This document shows positions 17,458 through 29,954 of a stretch of 64,000 nt of DNA, piece by piece (the stretch's first letter is position 1; each line of letters starts with the position of its first letter). The notes beneath the pieces were generated by a model. The model searched no databases and was not told the origin of the DNA. It saw only the letters and a program-made list of their open reading frames with translations. The position numbers and the translations under genes were made by a program. The stretch is from Devosia sp. 67-54. Lineage in GTDB: Bacteria; Pseudomonadota; Alphaproteobacteria; Rhizobiales; Devosiaceae. The stretch lies in NCBI RefSeq assembly GCF_001899075.1, contig NZ_MKVA01000005.1, forward strand, positions 930,001 through 994,000. Direction: 5' to 3'.

Positions 17458-17991
17458 TTACTTCTTCTTGCCTTCCTTGCGCGCGACGTATTCGTCGGCG
17501 TAGCGGACGCCCTTGCCCTTGTAGGGCTCGGGCTTGCGGAAGGCGCGGATATCGGCGGCCACCTGGCCGACCTGCTGCTTGTCGATGCCCGAGACCGTGA
17601 TGTCGGTCTGCGTCGGGGCGGCGAGCGTGATGCCCACGGGCGCCGGGAACACCACTTCGTGGCTGAAGCCCAGGCTCAGCTTCAGATCCTTGCCGGCCAT
17701 GGCGGCGCGGAAGCCCACGCCCTGGATCTGCAGCTTCTTTTCGAAGCCGTCCTTGACGCCCTTGACCATGTTGGCGATCAGCGCGCGGGTGGTCCCCCAG
17801 GCAGCGCGGGCCTCCTTGGTGTCGTTCGCCGGCTCGATGACGATCCCCTCGTCGGTCTGCCTGGCGTTGACGATATCCATGAGGGTCAGGGACGTTTCGC
17901 CCTTGGGGCCCTTGGCGGTGACGGTGCGGTCGCTGATCGCGACCGTGACGCCGCTCACCGGAGCGATGGGTTTCTTGCCTGTACGGGACAT
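17458..17991 (-). CDS. rplF: 50S ribosomal protein L6
   Basis: L6 lies near the factor-binding site of the 50S subunit. The 177-residue product has the two L6 repeats and the C-terminal signature PEPYKGKGVRYADEYVARKEGKKK. A palindromic repeat element occupies part of the 98-nt gap between rpsH and this gene. Confidence 0.98.
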   Translation of the reverse strand: MSRTGKKPIAPVSGVTVAISDRTVTAKGPKGETSLTLMDIVNARQTDEGIVIEPANDTKEARAAWGTTRALIANMVKGVKDGFEKKLQIQGVGFRAAMAGKDLKLSLGFSHEVVFPAPVGITLAAPTQTDITVSGIDKQQVGQVAADIRAFRKPEPYKGKGVRYADEYVARKEGKKK

Positions 17992-18039
17992 TCTAGCTTT
18001 CCTTCGGAGTCATCGTCGATGACGTGCCTTCTATTCTGC

Positions 18040-18084
18040 GCATGCGCCGGTCCGAAAACCGGAAACCCGCTTTCGGGCGCATGC
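18040..18084. repeat. rhizobial-type palindromic intergenic repeat
   Basis: GCATGCGCC (18040-18048) and GGCGCATGC (18076-18084) form a 9-bp stem that encloses two smaller hairpins, CCGGT/ACCGG and CCCG/CGGG. The inner CCGAAAACCGG...CTTTCGG pattern resembles dispersed palindromic elements I know from rhizobial genomes. It lies between rpsH and rplF inside the ribosomal operon, where it may stabilise or separate messages. Confidence 0.6.
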
Positions 18085-18089
18085 CTGTC

Positions 18090-18488
18090 TTAGAAGACGC
18101 GGCAGACTACCTCGCCACCCAGATTCTGGGACTTCGCTTCGTGATCGGCCATCACGCCCTTGGGGGTCGACAGGATCGACACGCCGAGGCCGTTCATCAC
18201 CGACGGGATGTTCTTGACCGACACATAGACGCGGCGGCCGGGACGCGAGACGCGCTCGATCGTCCGGATCACCGGGGTGTTGTCGGCATATTTGAGCTCG
18301 ATCTCGTATTCGTTGAGGCCGGTCTCGGTCTTCTGCTCGGAGTAGCCGCGGATGAAGCCCTCCGACTTCAGCACGTCGAGCACGCGGCCGCGCATGGTCG
18401 AGGCCGGCGTCGACACGGTATCGCGGCGGCGCATCTGCGCGTTGCGGATGCGGGTCAGCATATCGCCGATCGGATCAGTAAGGCTCAT
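18090..18488 (-). CDS. rpsH: 30S ribosomal protein S8
   Basis: S8 binds helix 21 of 16S rRNA and in many bacteria represses the spc operon. The 132-residue product begins [18 protein letters not shown] and ends with the conserved [17 protein letters not shown]...GGEVVCRVF. It lies between rpsN and rplF and is followed by the palindromic repeat at 18040-18084. Confidence 0.98.
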   Translation of the reverse strand: MSLTDPIGDMLTRIRNAQMRRRDTVSTPASTMRGRVLDVLKSEGFIRGYSEQKTETGLNEYEIELKYADNTPVIRTIERVSRPGRRVYVSVKNIPSVMNGLGVSILSTPKGVMADHEAKSQNLGGEVVCRVF

Positions 18489-18500
18489 TGCTCGGTCTCC

Positions 18501-18806
18501 TTACCAGCTCGACTTGACCATGCCGGGCACCTGCCCGAAATTGCCGAGCTGACGCAGCGCGATGCGGCTCAGCTTCAGCTTGCGGTAGTAGCCGCGGGGA
18601 CGGCCCGAGACTTCGCAGCGGTTGCGCACACGGCCCGGAGAAGAGTTGCGCGGCAGTTCGGCGAGCTTGAGCTGCGCGGCGAAACGGTCTTCCATGCTGA
18701 GCGCGTGGTTCATCGCGATCTGCTTCAGCTTGGCGCGCTTGCCCGCATACTGCTTGCTCAGCTTCTTGCGGCGGTTGTTCTTCTCGATAGAGCTGGTCTT
18801 TGCCAT
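18501..18806 (-). CDS. rpsN: 30S ribosomal protein S14, zinc-independent form
   Basis: S14 is a 30S head protein. The 101-residue length and absence of CxxC pairs mark the zinc-independent long form. The C-terminal signature [25 protein letters not shown] is intact. It lies between rplE and rpsH. Confidence 0.98.
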   Translation of the reverse strand: MAKTSSIEKNNRRKKLSKQYAGKRAKLKQIAMNHALSMEDRFAAQLKLAELPRNSSPGRVRNRCEVSGRPRGYYRKLKLSRIALRQLGNFGQVPGMVKSSW

Positions 18807-18826
18807 TTATCGTCCTCTGCCCCCTC

Positions 18827-19384
18827 TTACTGCCGGAAGGGGAAATTGAAGGCGCGCAGCAGGGCGCGGGCCTCGTCGTCGGTCTTGGCCGTGGTGCACA
18901 CCACGATGTCCATGCCCCAGACCTGCTCGATCTGATCGTAGGAGATCTCGGGGAAGATGATGTGTTCCTTGATGCCCATGGCGTAGTTGCCGCGGCCATC
19001 GAAGGCGTTCGGGTTGAGGCCGCGGAAGTCGCGCACGCGCGGCAGGGCGACGTTCACCAGGCGGTCGAGGAATTCGTACATGCGCGTCTTGCGCAGCGTG
19101 ACCTTGACGCCGAGCGGCATGTTCTCGCGGACCTTGAAGCCGGCGATCGACTTGCGCGCATGGGTGATGACGGGCCTCTGGCCGGCGATCTTTTCGAGAT
19201 CGGCGGCGGCCGCCTTCACCTTCTTGGAATCGTTGACCGCCTCGCCGACGCCCATGTTCAGCACGATCTTTTCGAGCTTGGGCAACTGCATGACGTTCTT
19301 GTAGCCGAACTGCTTGAGCAGGTCGGCCTTGATCTGGTCTTCGTACTGCGTGCGCAGACGCGGGACGTAAGCGGTCTCAGCCAT
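18827..19384 (-). CDS. rplE: 50S ribosomal protein L5
   Basis: L5 binds 5S rRNA and contacts the P-site tRNA in the central protuberance. The 185-residue product has the family motifs [13 protein letters not shown] and [17 protein letters not shown]. The start overlaps the end of rplX by 8 nt, consistent with coupled translation. Confidence 0.98.
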   Translation of the reverse strand: MAETAYVPRLRTQYEDQIKADLLKQFGYKNVMQLPKLEKIVLNMGVGEAVNDSKKVKAAAADLEKIAGQRPVITHARKSIAGFKVRENMPLGVKVTLRKTRMYEFLDRLVNVALPRVRDFRGLNPNAFDGRGNYAMGIKEHIIFPEISYDQIEQVWGMDIVVCTTAKTDDEARALLRAFNFPFRQ

Positions 19385-19691
19385 CGATCACATCTCCGGT
19401 CGAACGGGCGACGCGCACTTTCTTGCCGTCGTCCTGAATCTTGAACCCAACGCGGGTCGGCTTGCCCGCCGCATCCACGAGCGCGAGGTTGCTCAGGTGG
19501 ATCGGGGACTCCTTGGTAAAGATGCCGGCATCCTGCGCCGCCGTCTGCTTGGTGTGACGGCGCACCAGGTTGAGACCCTGCACGGTGGCGCGGTTCTCGG
19601 TCGGGAACACCTGCAGCACGGTGCCGGTCTTCTTCTTGTCCTTGCCGGTCAGGACGACGACCTTGTCGCCCTTCTTGATCTTGGCGGCCAT
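19377..19691 (-). CDS. rplX: 50S ribosomal protein L24
   Basis: L24 is an assembly-initiating 50S protein with a KOW motif ([22 protein letters not shown], residues about 4-25). It has 104 residues. The ATG at 19691 overlaps the rplN stop by one base (TAATG), which fixes the start. Confidence 0.97.
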   Translation of the reverse strand: MAAKIKKGDKVVVLTGKDKKKTGTVLQVFPTENRATVQGLNLVRRHTKQTAAQDAGIFTKESPIHLSNLALVDAAGKPTRVGFKIQDDGKKVRVARSTGDVIDG

Positions 19692-20059
19692 TACAGCACC
19701 TCCGGCGCGAGCGAAATGATCTTCATGTGGTTCTTGCTGCGCAGCTCGCGCGGCACGGGCCCGAAGATGCGGGTGCCGATCGGCTCGGCCTGGTTGTTGA
19801 TCAGCACCGCGGCGTTCTTGTCGAAGCGGATGATCGAGCCATCGGTGCGGCGCACCGGGGCGGCGGTCCGCACCACGACGGCCTTCATCACCTGGCCCTT
19901 CTTGACGCGGCCGCGCGGGATGGCGTCCTTCACCGACACGACGATGATGTCGCCCACCGAGGCGTACTTGCGGTGCGAGCCGCCGAGCACCTTGATGCAC
20001 ATGACGCGACGCGCGCCGGAATTGTCGGCAACGTCGAGATTTGACTGCATCTGGATCAT
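19691..20059 (-). CDS. rplN: 50S ribosomal protein L14
   Basis: L14 forms bridges to the 30S subunit. Starting at [16 protein letters not shown] gives the universal 122 residues; a further in-frame ATG 30 nt upstream would add a non-conserved extension. The signature [16 protein letters not shown] is present. It lies between rpsQ and rplX. Confidence 0.97.
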   Translation of the reverse strand: MIQMQSNLDVADNSGARRVMCIKVLGGSHRKYASVGDIIVVSVKDAIPRGRVKKGQVMKAVVVRTAAPVRRTDGSIIRFDKNAAVLINNQAEPIGTRIFGPVPRELRSKNHMKIISLAPEVL

Positions 20060-20117
20060 GGCTTGATGCCTTCTCGTTCCATTCGCCACGCCTCACGGCG
20101 GGCTGAAATCCTGTTCT

Positions 20118-20351
20118 TTAGGCGTGCTGGACCAGGGTCCAGCGCTTGTTCTTCGAAATCGGCGGGCACTCTTCGATCCACACCGTGTCGCCGACCTTGG
20201 CCGAATTGGCCTCGTCATGCGCATGGTACTTCTTGGACCGCCGCACGGTCTTTTTCATCACCGGATGGGTGAAGGCGCGGTCGACGCGCACCACCACGGT
20301 CTTTTCGTTCACGTCGGAGACCACGGTCCCCTGCAACACGCGCTTGGGCAT
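20118..20351 (-). CDS. rpsQ: 30S ribosomal protein S17
   Basis: S17 is a primary 16S rRNA-binding protein. It has 77 residues, an OB-fold protein opening [21 protein letters not shown] with the conserved [18 protein letters not shown] segment. It lies between rpmC and rplN. Confidence 0.98.
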   Translation of the reverse strand: MPKRVLQGTVVSDVNEKTVVVRVDRAFTHPVMKKTVRRSKKYHAHDEANSAKVGDTVWIEECPPISKNKRWTLVQHA

Positions 20352-20361
20352 TCGTCTCTCC

Positions 20362-20556
20362 TTACTTCGCCGCGGCTTTTTCGCCCAGGATCGTCTTGAT
20401 CCGGGCGATCTCGCGACGCACTTCCTTGACGCGGCCGGGCTTTTCGAGCTGCTGGGTCGCGCGCTGGAAGCGCAGGTTGAACTGCTCCTTCTTGAGGCCG
20501 AGGAGCTGGTCCTTCAGTTCGTCGGGCGTCTTGGCCCTAAGATCGGAGTTCGCCAT
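20362..20556 (-). CDS. rpmC: 50S ribosomal protein L29
   Basis: L29 is a two-helix protein near the peptide exit, where SRP and trigger factor dock. It has 64 residues with the [21 protein letters not shown] family motif. It lies between rplP and rpsQ. Confidence 0.98.
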   Translation of the reverse strand: MANSDLRAKTPDELKDQLLGLKKEQFNLRFQRATQQLEKPGRVKEVRREIARIKTILGEKAAAK

Positions 20557-20568
20557 TGTATCTCGTCC

Positions 20569-20982
20569 TTAGTCCGGAATGCGGGTCACGACCCGCGTGA
20601 TGATCGGAAGCTTCATGGCGCCCAGGCGCAGCGCTTCCTTGGCGACGTCCGGCGGGACGCCGTCGATCTCGAACAGGATGCGGCCGGGATGGACGCGCGC
20701 CGCCCAGTACTCGACCGATCCCTTGCCCTTGCCCATGCGGACTTCCACCGGCTTCTTGGAAACCGGCAGGTCCGGGAAGACGCGGATCCACACGCGCCCG
20801 GCGCGCTTCATCTCGCGGGTGATGGCGCGGCGGGCCGCCTCGATCTGGCGGGCGGTGACGCGCTCGGGTTCCTGCGACTTCAGGCCGAACTGGCCGAAAG
20901 CGAGCTCGGTGCCACCCTTGGCATTGCCATGGATGCGGCCCTTGTGCGCCTTGCGGAACTTGGTTTTCTTTGGCTGCAGCAT
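20569..20982 (-). CDS. rplP: 50S ribosomal protein L16
   Basis: L16 helps position A-site tRNA. It has 137 residues, opens [21 protein letters not shown] and contains the conserved [26 protein letters not shown] segment. It lies 13 nt after rpsC. Confidence 0.98.
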   Translation of the reverse strand: MLQPKKTKFRKAHKGRIHGNAKGGTELAFGQFGLKSQEPERVTARQIEAARRAITREMKRAGRVWIRVFPDLPVSKKPVEVRMGKGKGSVEYWAARVHPGRILFEIDGVPPDVAKEALRLGAMKLPIITRVVTRIPD

Positions 20983-20995
20983 CTATCCTGCCTTC

Positions 20996-21778
20996 TCAGT
21001 TCGCGGTCGCGCCGTCGGTGTCGGCGTTGCGGCGGCCACGCGGCCCGCGACGCTCCCCGTCGGGACGATCGTCGCGCTCGCGGCGCGGCGCACCCTGGCC
21101 GGCGCCCTCGCCGCCCTCGGTGGCGCGACGTTCATGCGCCATCGGGTCGTGCTCGAGCACTTCGCCCTTGAAGATCCACACCTTGACGCCGATGACGCCA
21201 TAGGTGGTCTCGGCCTCGGCCACGCCGTAGTCGATGTCGGCGCGCAGCGTATGCAGCGGCACGCGGCCCTCGCGGTACCACTCGGTACGGGCGATGTCGG
21301 CGCCGCCGAGACGACCGCCGACGTTGACGCGGATGCCGCCGGCGCCCATGCGGATCGCCGTCTGCACGGCGCGCTTCATGGCACGGCGGAACGCCACGCG
21401 GCGCTCGAGCTGCTGGGCGATGCCCTGCGCCACGAGGTTGGCGTCGGTCTCGGGCTTGCGCACTTCAACGATGTTGATGTGCACTTCGCTGTCGGTGAAC
21501 GACTTCACCTTGGCGCGGATCTTGTCGATGTCGGCGCCTTTCTTGCCGATCACGATGCCCGGACGGGCAGTGTGGATCGACACCCGGCACTTGCGGTGCG
21601 GACGCTCGATGACGACCTTGCTCACCGCGGCCTGCTTGAGGTCGTCGAGCAGGGTTTCACGGATCTTGATGTCTTCCTGCAGCAGCTTGCCGTACTCGCC
21701 CTTGTTGGCGAACCAGCGGCTGTCCCAGGTGCGGTTGATCCCGAGGCGCAGACCGATCGGGTTGATCTTCTGACCCAT
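20996..21778 (-). CDS. rpsC: 30S ribosomal protein S3
   Basis: S3 shapes the mRNA entry tunnel. It has a KH domain (about residues 40-110) with [12 protein letters not shown], and the conserved C-terminal domain to about residue 215. Beyond this comes a 45-residue hydrophilic, Arg/Gly/Glu-rich tail of low complexity (260 residues in all, against 233 in E. coli). The start overlaps the rplV stop by one base. Confidence 0.98.
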   Translation of the reverse strand: MGQKINPIGLRLGINRTWDSRWFANKGEYGKLLQEDIKIRETLLDDLKQAAVSKVVIERPHRKCRVSIHTARPGIVIGKKGADIDKIRAKVKSFTDSEVHINIVEVRKPETDANLVAQGIAQQLERRVAFRRAMKRAVQTAIRMGAGGIRVNVGGRLGGADIARTEWYREGRVPLHTLRADIDYGVAEAETTYGVIGVKVWIFKGEVLEHDPMAHERRATEGGEGAGQGAPRRERDDRPDGERRGPRGRRNADTDGATAN

Positions 21779-22158
21779 TATGCGGTCTCCTCAGCTTGGC
21801 GAACCACGATGGTGAGGTTCGAGAACGTGTGCTCGAGGCGCGCCGAGTGGCCGCGGCCACGGGCCATGAAGCGCTTCATCACCAGCGAGTCCCCGACATA
21901 GGCCTCGGCCACGACGAGCGCGTCCGGGTCCAGGCCGTGGTTGTTTTCGGCATTGGCGATGGCGCTCTCGAGCGTCTTTTTCACCGGGCCGGCGATGCGC
22001 TTGCGCGAGAAGGTCAGCTCGGCCAGGGCCTTGTCCACCTTCTTGCCGCGGATCATCTGCGCGACGAGGTTCAGCTTCTGCGAGCTGGTGCGCAACAGGC
22101 GCAGGACGGCCTTGGCCTCGTTGTCCTTGAGCGCGCGCTTGGTCTTCGGCTTGCCCAT
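21778..22158 (-). CDS. rplV: 50S ribosomal protein L22
   Basis: L22 lines the nascent-peptide tunnel; its loop is a site of macrolide resistance in other bacteria. It has 126 residues with the signature [30 protein letters not shown] (loop and hairpin region). It lies one base after rpsS and overlaps rpsC by one base. Confidence 0.98.
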   Translation of the reverse strand: MGKPKTKRALKDNEAKAVLRLLRTSSQKLNLVAQMIRGKKVDKALAELTFSRKRIAGPVKKTLESAIANAENNHGLDPDALVVAEAYVGDSLVMKRFMARGRGHSARLEHTFSNLTIVVRQAEETA

Positions 22159-22159
22159 G

Positions 22160-22438
22160 TTACTTCCTCTTGGCCTTCTTGTCGGCCGAGTGCCCGTAAT
22201 AGGTACGGGTCGGCGCGAACTCGCCGAACTTGTGGCCGATCATTTCCTCGGACACCGAGACCGGGATGTGCTTGTGGCCGTTGTGCACGCCGAAGGTCAG
22301 CCCGACGAACTGCGGCAGGATGGTGGAGCGGCGGCTCCACATCTTGATCACTTCGTTGCGGCCGCCGTCGCGAACCTTCTCGGCCTTCTTGAGCAGGTAG
22401 CCGTCGACGAACGGACCCTTCCAGATTGAACGAGTCAT
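22160..22438 (-). CDS. rpsS: 30S ribosomal protein S19
   Basis: S19 is a 30S head protein that complexes with S13. It has 92 residues, opens [21 protein letters not shown] and has the family motif [17 protein letters not shown]. It lies between rplB and rplV. Confidence 0.98.
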   Translation of the reverse strand: MTRSIWKGPFVDGYLLKKAEKVRDGGRNEVIKMWSRRSTILPQFVGLTFGVHNGHKHIPVSVSEEMIGHKFGEFAPTRTYYGHSADKKAKRK

Positions 22439-22441
22439 GGC

Positions 22442-23272
22442 TTAGCGGCCCTTCTTCACGTGACGGCTGCGGACGATGAACTTGTCCGTCCGCTTGTTGC
22501 TTCTGGTCTTCTGGCCCTTGGCGGCACCGCCCCACGGCGTGGTCCAGTGCATACCACCCTTGGTGCGGCCGCCATGCGGGTGGTCGACCGGGTTCATGGC
22601 GATGCCGCGGGTCTGCGGCTTGATGCCGAGCCAGCGGCTGCGGCCGGCCTTGCCGACCACAGTGTTGGCGTGGTCCTGGTTGGACACGGCGCCGACGGTG
22701 GCGAGGCACGAGCCATGCACGCGGCGCTGCTCGCCCGAGTTGAGGCGGAGGATGGCCCAGCCCGCGTCGCGGCCGACATATTGCGCATAGGCGCCGGCGG
22801 AGCGCGCGATCTGGCCGCCCTTGCGCGGCTTCATCTCGACATTGTGGACGATCGTGCCGACCGGCATGCGCTCGAGCGGCATGGCGTTGCCCGGCTTGAT
22901 GTCGACGGTCGACAGCGACGAGACGACCTTGTCGCCGGCGGCCAGGCGCTGCGGCGCCACGATATAGGCCAGCTCGCCGTCGTTGTACTTGATCAGCGCG
23001 ATCCAGGCGGTGCGGTTGGGATCGTATTCCAGCCGCTCGACCGTCGCGACCTCGTCGAAACGGGTGCGCTTGAAGTCGACCAGCCGGTACGAGCGCTTGT
23101 GCCCGCCGCCACGGTGGCGCGAGGTCATGCGGCCGGTGTTGTTGCGGCCGCCCGAGGCGCTGAGGCCTTCGGTCAGCGTCTTGACCGGCTTGCCCTTCCA
23201 CAGCTCCGACCGATCGGTCGTGATCAGGAAGCGGCGACCCGGAGACGTCGGATTGTAAGTTACGAGACCCAT
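22442..23272 (-). CDS. rplB: 50S ribosomal protein L2
   Basis: L2 is required for subunit association and peptidyl transfer. It has 276 residues, with the conserved [10 protein letters not shown] motif near residue 220 that includes the critical His, and the [17 protein letters not shown]-terminus. It lies between rplW and rpsS. Confidence 0.99.
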   Translation of the reverse strand: MGLVTYNPTSPGRRFLITTDRSELWKGKPVKTLTEGLSASGGRNNTGRMTSRHRGGGHKRSYRLVDFKRTRFDEVATVERLEYDPNRTAWIALIKYNDGELAYIVAPQRLAAGDKVVSSLSTVDIKPGNAMPLERMPVGTIVHNVEMKPRKGGQIARSAGAYAQYVGRDAGWAILRLNSGEQRRVHGSCLATVGAVSNQDHANTVVGKAGRSRWLGIKPQTRGIAMNPVDHPHGGRTKGGMHWTTPWGGAAKGQKTRSNKRTDKFIVRSRHVKKGR

Positions 23273-23285
23273 GGTTCTTCCTCCT

Positions 23286-23579
23286 CTAGACGCCGGTCGA
23301 GATATCGATCGACTGGCCGTCGACGAGGGTTACGATTGCCTTCTTGACGTCGTTGCGCACGCCCTTGGTATTGCGGAAGCGCTTGGTCTTGCCCTTGCGC
23401 ACCAGGGTGTTGACCGCCTTGACCTTGACCGAGAACAGGCCTTCGACGGCCGCCTTGATCTCGGTCTTGGTGGCATCGATCGCCACGTCGAACACCACCT
23501 GGCCGTGCTCGGAGGCGAGCGTCGACTTTTCGGTCACCACCGGCGAGCGGATGATGTCGTAATTGCTGTACTTGCTCAT
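23286..23579 (-). CDS. rplW: 50S ribosomal protein L23
   Basis: L23 at the tunnel exit is the docking site for trigger factor and SRP. It has 97 residues with [11 protein letters not shown] and [23 protein letters not shown] motifs. The start overlaps the rplD stop by 4 nt. Confidence 0.98.
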   Translation of the reverse strand: MSKYSNYDIIRSPVVTEKSTLASEHGQVVFDVAIDATKTEIKAAVEGLFSVKVKAVNTLVRKGKTKRFRNTKGVRNDVKKAIVTLVDGQSIDISTGV

Positions 23580-24196
23580 GCGAACCGCGCCTCCAGCGCT
23601 TCGACGGCAGCCTTGCTCAGGACCAGCCGGTTGCGGCGCAGAATGTCGGCGACGTTGATGCCCTGGATGGGCAGCACGTCGATCTGCGGGATGTTGCGAG
23701 CGGCCAGCGCGAAGTTCTGGTCGAGCTCGGCGCCGTCGACGATCAGCGCATTCGACCAGTCGAGCTTGCCGAAGGTGGCGCGCAGCGTCGCCGTCTTGGC
23801 CTCGCTGGTCTTGAGCGTATCGACGATCGACAGTTCGCCCGCCTGCGCCTTGGCCGAGAGCGCCAGCTTCAACGCCAGGGCCCGCACCTTCTTGGGCAGG
23901 TCGATGGCGTGGCTGCGCGGGGTCGGGCCGAACGCACGACCGCCACCGCGGAACTGCGGAGCGCGGCGGCTGCCGTGACGGGCGCCGCCCGAGCCCTTCT
24001 GCTTCACCGACTTCTTGCCGGTGCGGGCGATCTCGGCGCGATTCTTCACGTCATGGGTGCCGGCCATGGCCTTGAGGCCCTGGTAGCGCACCATGCGGTG
24101 CAGGATGTCGGCGCGGGGCTCGAGGCCGAAAATCTCGTCCTTGAGGCTCAGCGAGCCGGCGTCCTTGCCGTCGAGGGAAGTGACCTGGATGTCCAT
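23576..24196 (-). CDS. rplD: 50S ribosomal protein L4
   Basis: L4 has a long loop reaching the peptide tunnel and, in enterobacteria, represses the S10 operon. It has 206 residues; the loop region [22 protein letters not shown] is present near residues 64-85. It overlaps rplC by one base and rplW by 4 nt. Confidence 0.98.
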   Translation of the reverse strand: MDIQVTSLDGKDAGSLSLKDEIFGLEPRADILHRMVRYQGLKAMAGTHDVKNRAEIARTGKKSVKQKGSGGARHGSRRAPQFRGGGRAFGPTPRSHAIDLPKKVRALALKLALSAKAQAGELSIVDTLKTSEAKTATLRATFGKLDWSNALIVDGAELDQNFALAARNIPQIDVLPIQGINVADILRRNRLVLSKAAVEALEARFA

Positions 24197-24897
24197 TATT
24201 TGCTCTCCCCGGCGGCGGCCGCGGCGGGCGTGAACTTGCCCGGCGAAACGACGTCCTTGTGTGCCGGCTTCTTGACCGCGTCGCGGATCTGGATCCAGCC
24301 GCCCTTGGCGCCCGGAACCGCACCCTCGATCATGATCAGGCCGCGTTCGACATCGGTCTTGACCACGCGCAGGTTCTGCGTGGTGACGCGGCGGTCGCCC
24401 ATGTGGCCGGCCATCTTCTTGCCCTTGAACACCTTGCCGGGGTCCTGGCGCTGGCCGGTCGAACCATGCGAGCGGTGCGACACCGACACGCCGTGCGTGG
24501 CGCGCAGGCCGTGGAAGTTCCAGCGCTTCATGCCGCCGGCAAAGCCCTTGCCGATCGAGGTGCCGGTCACATCGACGAGCTGGCCCTCGACGAAATGGTC
24601 GGCCTGCATCGTGGCGCCCACTTCGATGAGATTGGCCGCGTCGACGCGGAACTCGGTGATCTCGCGCTTCGGCTCCACCTTGGCGACGGCGAACTGCCCG
24701 CGGTCGGCCTTGGTGATGTTCTTGGTCTTGACGGTGCCGGCGCCGAGCTGCAGCGCGGTGTAGCCGTCCCTGGCCTCGGTGCGCTGGCCCACCACCTGGC
24801 AGTTCTGCAGCCCGAGCACGGTCACGGGGACGTGCGTGCCGTCCGCCTTGAATATGCGGGTCATGCCCAGCTTCTGTGCGATCAAACCAGAACGCAT
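24196..24897 (-). CDS. rplC: 50S ribosomal protein L3
   Basis: L3 reaches the peptidyl-transferase region and starts 50S assembly. The product has 233 residues, opens [20 protein letters not shown] and contains the signature [35 protein letters not shown] in the central part. An 81-nt gap with CG-rich hairpins separates it from rpsJ. Confidence 0.98.
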   Translation of the reverse strand: MRSGLIAQKLGMTRIFKADGTHVPVTVLGLQNCQVVGQRTEARDGYTALQLGAGTVKTKNITKADRGQFAVAKVEPKREITEFRVDAANLIEVGATMQADHFVEGQLVDVTGTSIGKGFAGGMKRWNFHGLRATHGVSVSHRSHGSTGQRQDPGKVFKGKKMAGHMGDRRVTTQNLRVVKTDVERGLIMIEGAVPGAKGGWIQIRDAVKKPAHKDVVSPGKFTPAAAAAGESK

Positions 24898-24978
24898 CGA
24901 TTGTACCCTTTTTCCTAGGCGCCCGGCCGGGTCATTGTTGCAAGAGGACCCTGTTGCGCGGCCGGCGCGAAAAACCCG

Positions 24979-25287
24979 TTAGAGCTTGATTTCGACGTCG
25001 ACGCCGGCGGCGAGATCGAGCTTCATCAGCGCATCCACGGTCTGCGGCGTCGGATCGACGATGTCGAGCAGGCGCTTGTGGGTGCGGATTTCGAACTGCT
25101 CGCGCGACTTCTTGTCGATGTGCGGCGAGCGGTTCACCGTAAACTTCTCAATCCGCGTCGGCAGCGGGATCGGTCCGCGGACCTGCGCGCCCGTCCGCTT
25201 GGCGGTATTGACGATCTCGCGCGTCGACGTATCGAGCACGCGATGGTCAAACGCCTTGAGGCGGATGCGAATGTTTTGACCGTTCAT
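24979..25287 (-). CDS. rpsJ: 30S ribosomal protein S10
   Basis: S10 is a 30S head protein and, with NusB, part of antitermination complexes. It has 102 residues, opens [19 protein letters not shown] and has the [17 protein letters not shown] motif. It lies 60 nt after tuf and begins the S10 part of the cluster. Confidence 0.99.
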   Translation of the reverse strand: MNGQNIRIRLKAFDHRVLDTSTREIVNTAKRTGAQVRGPIPLPTRIEKFTVNRSPHIDKKSREQFEIRTHKRLLDIVDPTPQTVDALMKLDLAAGVDVEIKL

Positions 25288-25347
25288 CTTGCTTTCCCAA
25301 CCAGAATGGCACGCGGCGCACGCTCATGCGCGCGCCGCGATAGAACC

Positions 25348-26538
25348 TTATTTCAGGATCTTGGCGACGACGCCCGAACCGACAGTGCGGCCGCCCTCAC
25401 GGATAGCGAAGCGGAGCTTCTCTTCCATGGCGATCGGCACGATCAGCTGCACGGTGATATTCACGTTGTCGCCCGGCATCACCATTTCGGTGCCTTCCGG
25501 CAGGGTCACCACACCGGTCACGTCGGTGGTGCGGAAATAGAACTGCGGACGGTAGTTGGCGAAGAACGGAGTGTGGCGGCCGCCTTCTTCCTTGGTCAGG
25601 ATGTAGGCTTCGGCCACGAACTCGGTGTGCGGGGTCACGGAACCGGGCTTGCACAGCACCTGGCCGCGCTCGACCTGGGTACGCTCGATGCCGCGGATCA
25701 GCGCGCCGATGTTGTCGCCGGCCTGGCCCTGATCGAGCAGCTTGCGGAACATCTCGACGCCGGTGACGGTGGTCTTCTGCGTCGCCTTGATGCCGACGAT
25801 CTCGACTTCCTCGCCCACCTTGACGATGCCGCGCTCGACACGGCCGGTCACCACGGTGCCGCGGCCCGAGATCGAGAACACGTCTTCGATCGGCATCAGG
25901 AACGGCTGGTCGACCGGACGGGCCGGCTGCGGGATGTAGCTGTCGACCGCAGCCATCAGCTCCAGCACGGCGTCGTGGCCGAGCTTCTTGTCGCCGTCGT
26001 TGAGCGCCTCGGTGGCCGAGCCCTTGATGATCGGGATGTCGTCGCCGGGGAATTCGTACGAGCTCAGCAGCTCGCGCACTTCGAGCTCGACGAGCTCGAG
26101 CAGCTCCGGATCGTCGACCATGTCGCACTTGTTGAGGAACACGACGAGGGCCGGCACGCCGACCTGACGGGCGAGCAGGATGTGCTCGCGGGTCTGCGGC
26201 ATCGGGCCGTCGGCGGCCGACACGACCAGGATCGCGCCGTCCATCTGGGCGGCACCGGTGATCATGTTCTTCACATAGTCGGCGTGGCCGGGGCAGTCGA
26301 CGTGGGCGTAGTGACGGTTGGCCGTCTCGTACTCGACGTGCGCGGTGTTGATGGTGATCCCGCGCGCCTTCTCTTCCGGCGCGGCGTCGATCTGGTCATA
26401 CGCCTTGAACTGGGCGCCGCCCGTCTCGGCGAGCACCTTGGTGATCGCAGCCGTCAGCGAGGTCTTGCCATGGTCGACGTGACCGATGGTGCCGATGTTG
26501 CAATGCGGCTTGTTGCGGGAAAACTTTTCCTTAGCCAT
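25348..26538 (-). CDS. tuf: elongation factor Tu
   Basis: EF-Tu delivers aminoacyl-tRNA to the ribosome as a GTP ternary complex. It has 396 residues, with the G1 motif GHVDHGKT at about 19-26, DCPGHADY for G3 and NKCDMVDD for G4, then domains 2 and 3. It lies between fusA and rpsJ. It is the only tuf in the window; the second locus common near tRNA-Trp in related genomes has none here. Confidence 0.99.
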   Translation of the reverse strand: MAKEKFSRNKPHCNIGTIGHVDHGKTSLTAAITKVLAETGGAQFKAYDQIDAAPEEKARGITINTAHVEYETANRHYAHVDCPGHADYVKNMITGAAQMDGAILVVSAADGPMPQTREHILLARQVGVPALVVFLNKCDMVDDPELLELVELEVRELLSSYEFPGDDIPIIKGSATEALNDGDKKLGHDAVLELMAAVDSYIPQPARPVDQPFLMPIEDVFSISGRGTVVTGRVERGIVKVGEEVEIVGIKATQKTTVTGVEMFRKLLDQGQAGDNIGALIRGIERTQVERGQVLCKPGSVTPHTEFVAEAYILTKEEGGRHTPFFANYRPQFYFRTTDVTGVVTLPEGTEMVMPGDNVNITVQLIVPIAMEEKLRFAIREGGRTVGSGVVAKILK

Positions 26539-26603
26539 CGCTATCTCCTAAACAGCCCGTCGGGCCGGCTTTGGTTTTCGTCTTACTCTTCGATCCGTTC
26601 AGG

Positions 26604-28694
<2,091 letters not shown>

Positions 28695-28709
28695 CGGTCA
28701 GGTCTCCAA

Positions 28710-29192
<483 letters not shown>

Positions 29193-29564
29193 TTACTTCG
29201 GCCGCTTCGCGCCGTACTTGGAACGGCGCTGCTTGCGATCCTTCACCGACTGGGTGTCGAGGACGCCGCGCAGCACGTGGTAGCGCACGCCCGGCAGGTC
29301 GCGCACACGGCCGCCGCGGATCAGCACCACCGAGTGCTCCTGCAGATTGTGGCCTTCGCCGGGGATGTAGGAAATGACTTCGCGCGAGGTGGTCAGACGG
29401 ACCTTGGCGACCTTGCGCAGCGCCGAGTTCGGCTTCTTCGGGGTGGTCGTGTAGACACGGGAACAGACGCCGCGTTTCTGCGGATTCTGCTCCATCGCCG
29501 GGACTTTATTCCGCTTCGGCTTGGTCGTCCGAGGTTTGCGGATAAGCTGATTAATGGTCGGCAT
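29193..29564 (-). CDS. rpsL: 30S ribosomal protein S12
   Basis: S12 controls decoding accuracy at the A site. The 123-residue product carries [18 protein letters not shown], whose Lys43-equivalent is the wild-type, streptomycin-sensitive residue, and [14 protein letters not shown]. It is the first gene of the long cluster that ends, through internal promoters, at rplQ. Confidence 0.99.
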   Translation of the reverse strand: MPTINQLIRKPRTTKPKRNKVPAMEQNPQKRGVCSRVYTTTPKKPNSALRKVAKVRLTTSREVISYIPGEGHNLQEHSVVLIRGGRVRDLPGVRYHVLRGVLDTQSVKDRKQRRSKYGAKRPK

Positions 29565-29954
29565 TCACGCTCTTTCCATCGCCAAATTCGTCACTTTGCG
29601 CTCTGGCCGACCGCGCCCCAACGGGCTCGTCCGGCCAACCGCCTCCTGCAAGACATGAGCAAACCGAAACGGCGCCCTGCCGATCCGTCCCGGATCGCGG
29701 CGCCTTCTCAATGCAGCGGACCACTTCCCAGGAACGGAAGCGTTCATGCGCACAAAGATTTGCTACAAGTCTCGCCTTTGGCGGTGTGTTTGAGAGCCTT
29801 GGATGCCCGCACAAGGTGGCAGATACCCGGTTGGCGCTCACGACCGACCGCTAAGGTGGCGCCTCTCTATAGGCGATGAGTCCGGGCGTCAAGGATTCTT
29901 TGCACAGCTTTCTGCATGGCCGCCCTGCCCTCGCCGCGTCCGGCCCGGCCAGGC
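29565..29954. other. gene-free region upstream of rpsL
   Basis: 390 nt between rpsL and the quinone oxidoreductase gene hold no convincing gene. Frames present here have no family resemblance. The region contains the likely promoter of the ribosomal cluster (29866-29892), giving an rpsL leader of about 290 nt, and the 3' flank of the oxidoreductase gene. I see no clear terminator for the latter. Confidence 0.6.
29866..29892 (-). promoter_or_regulatory. candidate sigma-70 promoter of the str/S10 cluster
   Basis: Minus strand CTTGACG, a 15-nt spacer and TATAGA. The hexamers agree well with the rhizobial consensus CTTGAC...CTATAT, but the spacer is 1-2 nt short. It is the best match upstream of rpsL. 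Confidence 0.5.

Noticed and set aside
29551-29841. 96-codon frame upstream of and overlapping rpsL
   Set aside because: No family resemblance, cysteine- and arginine-rich composition, and it occupies the expected long leader of the str operon.
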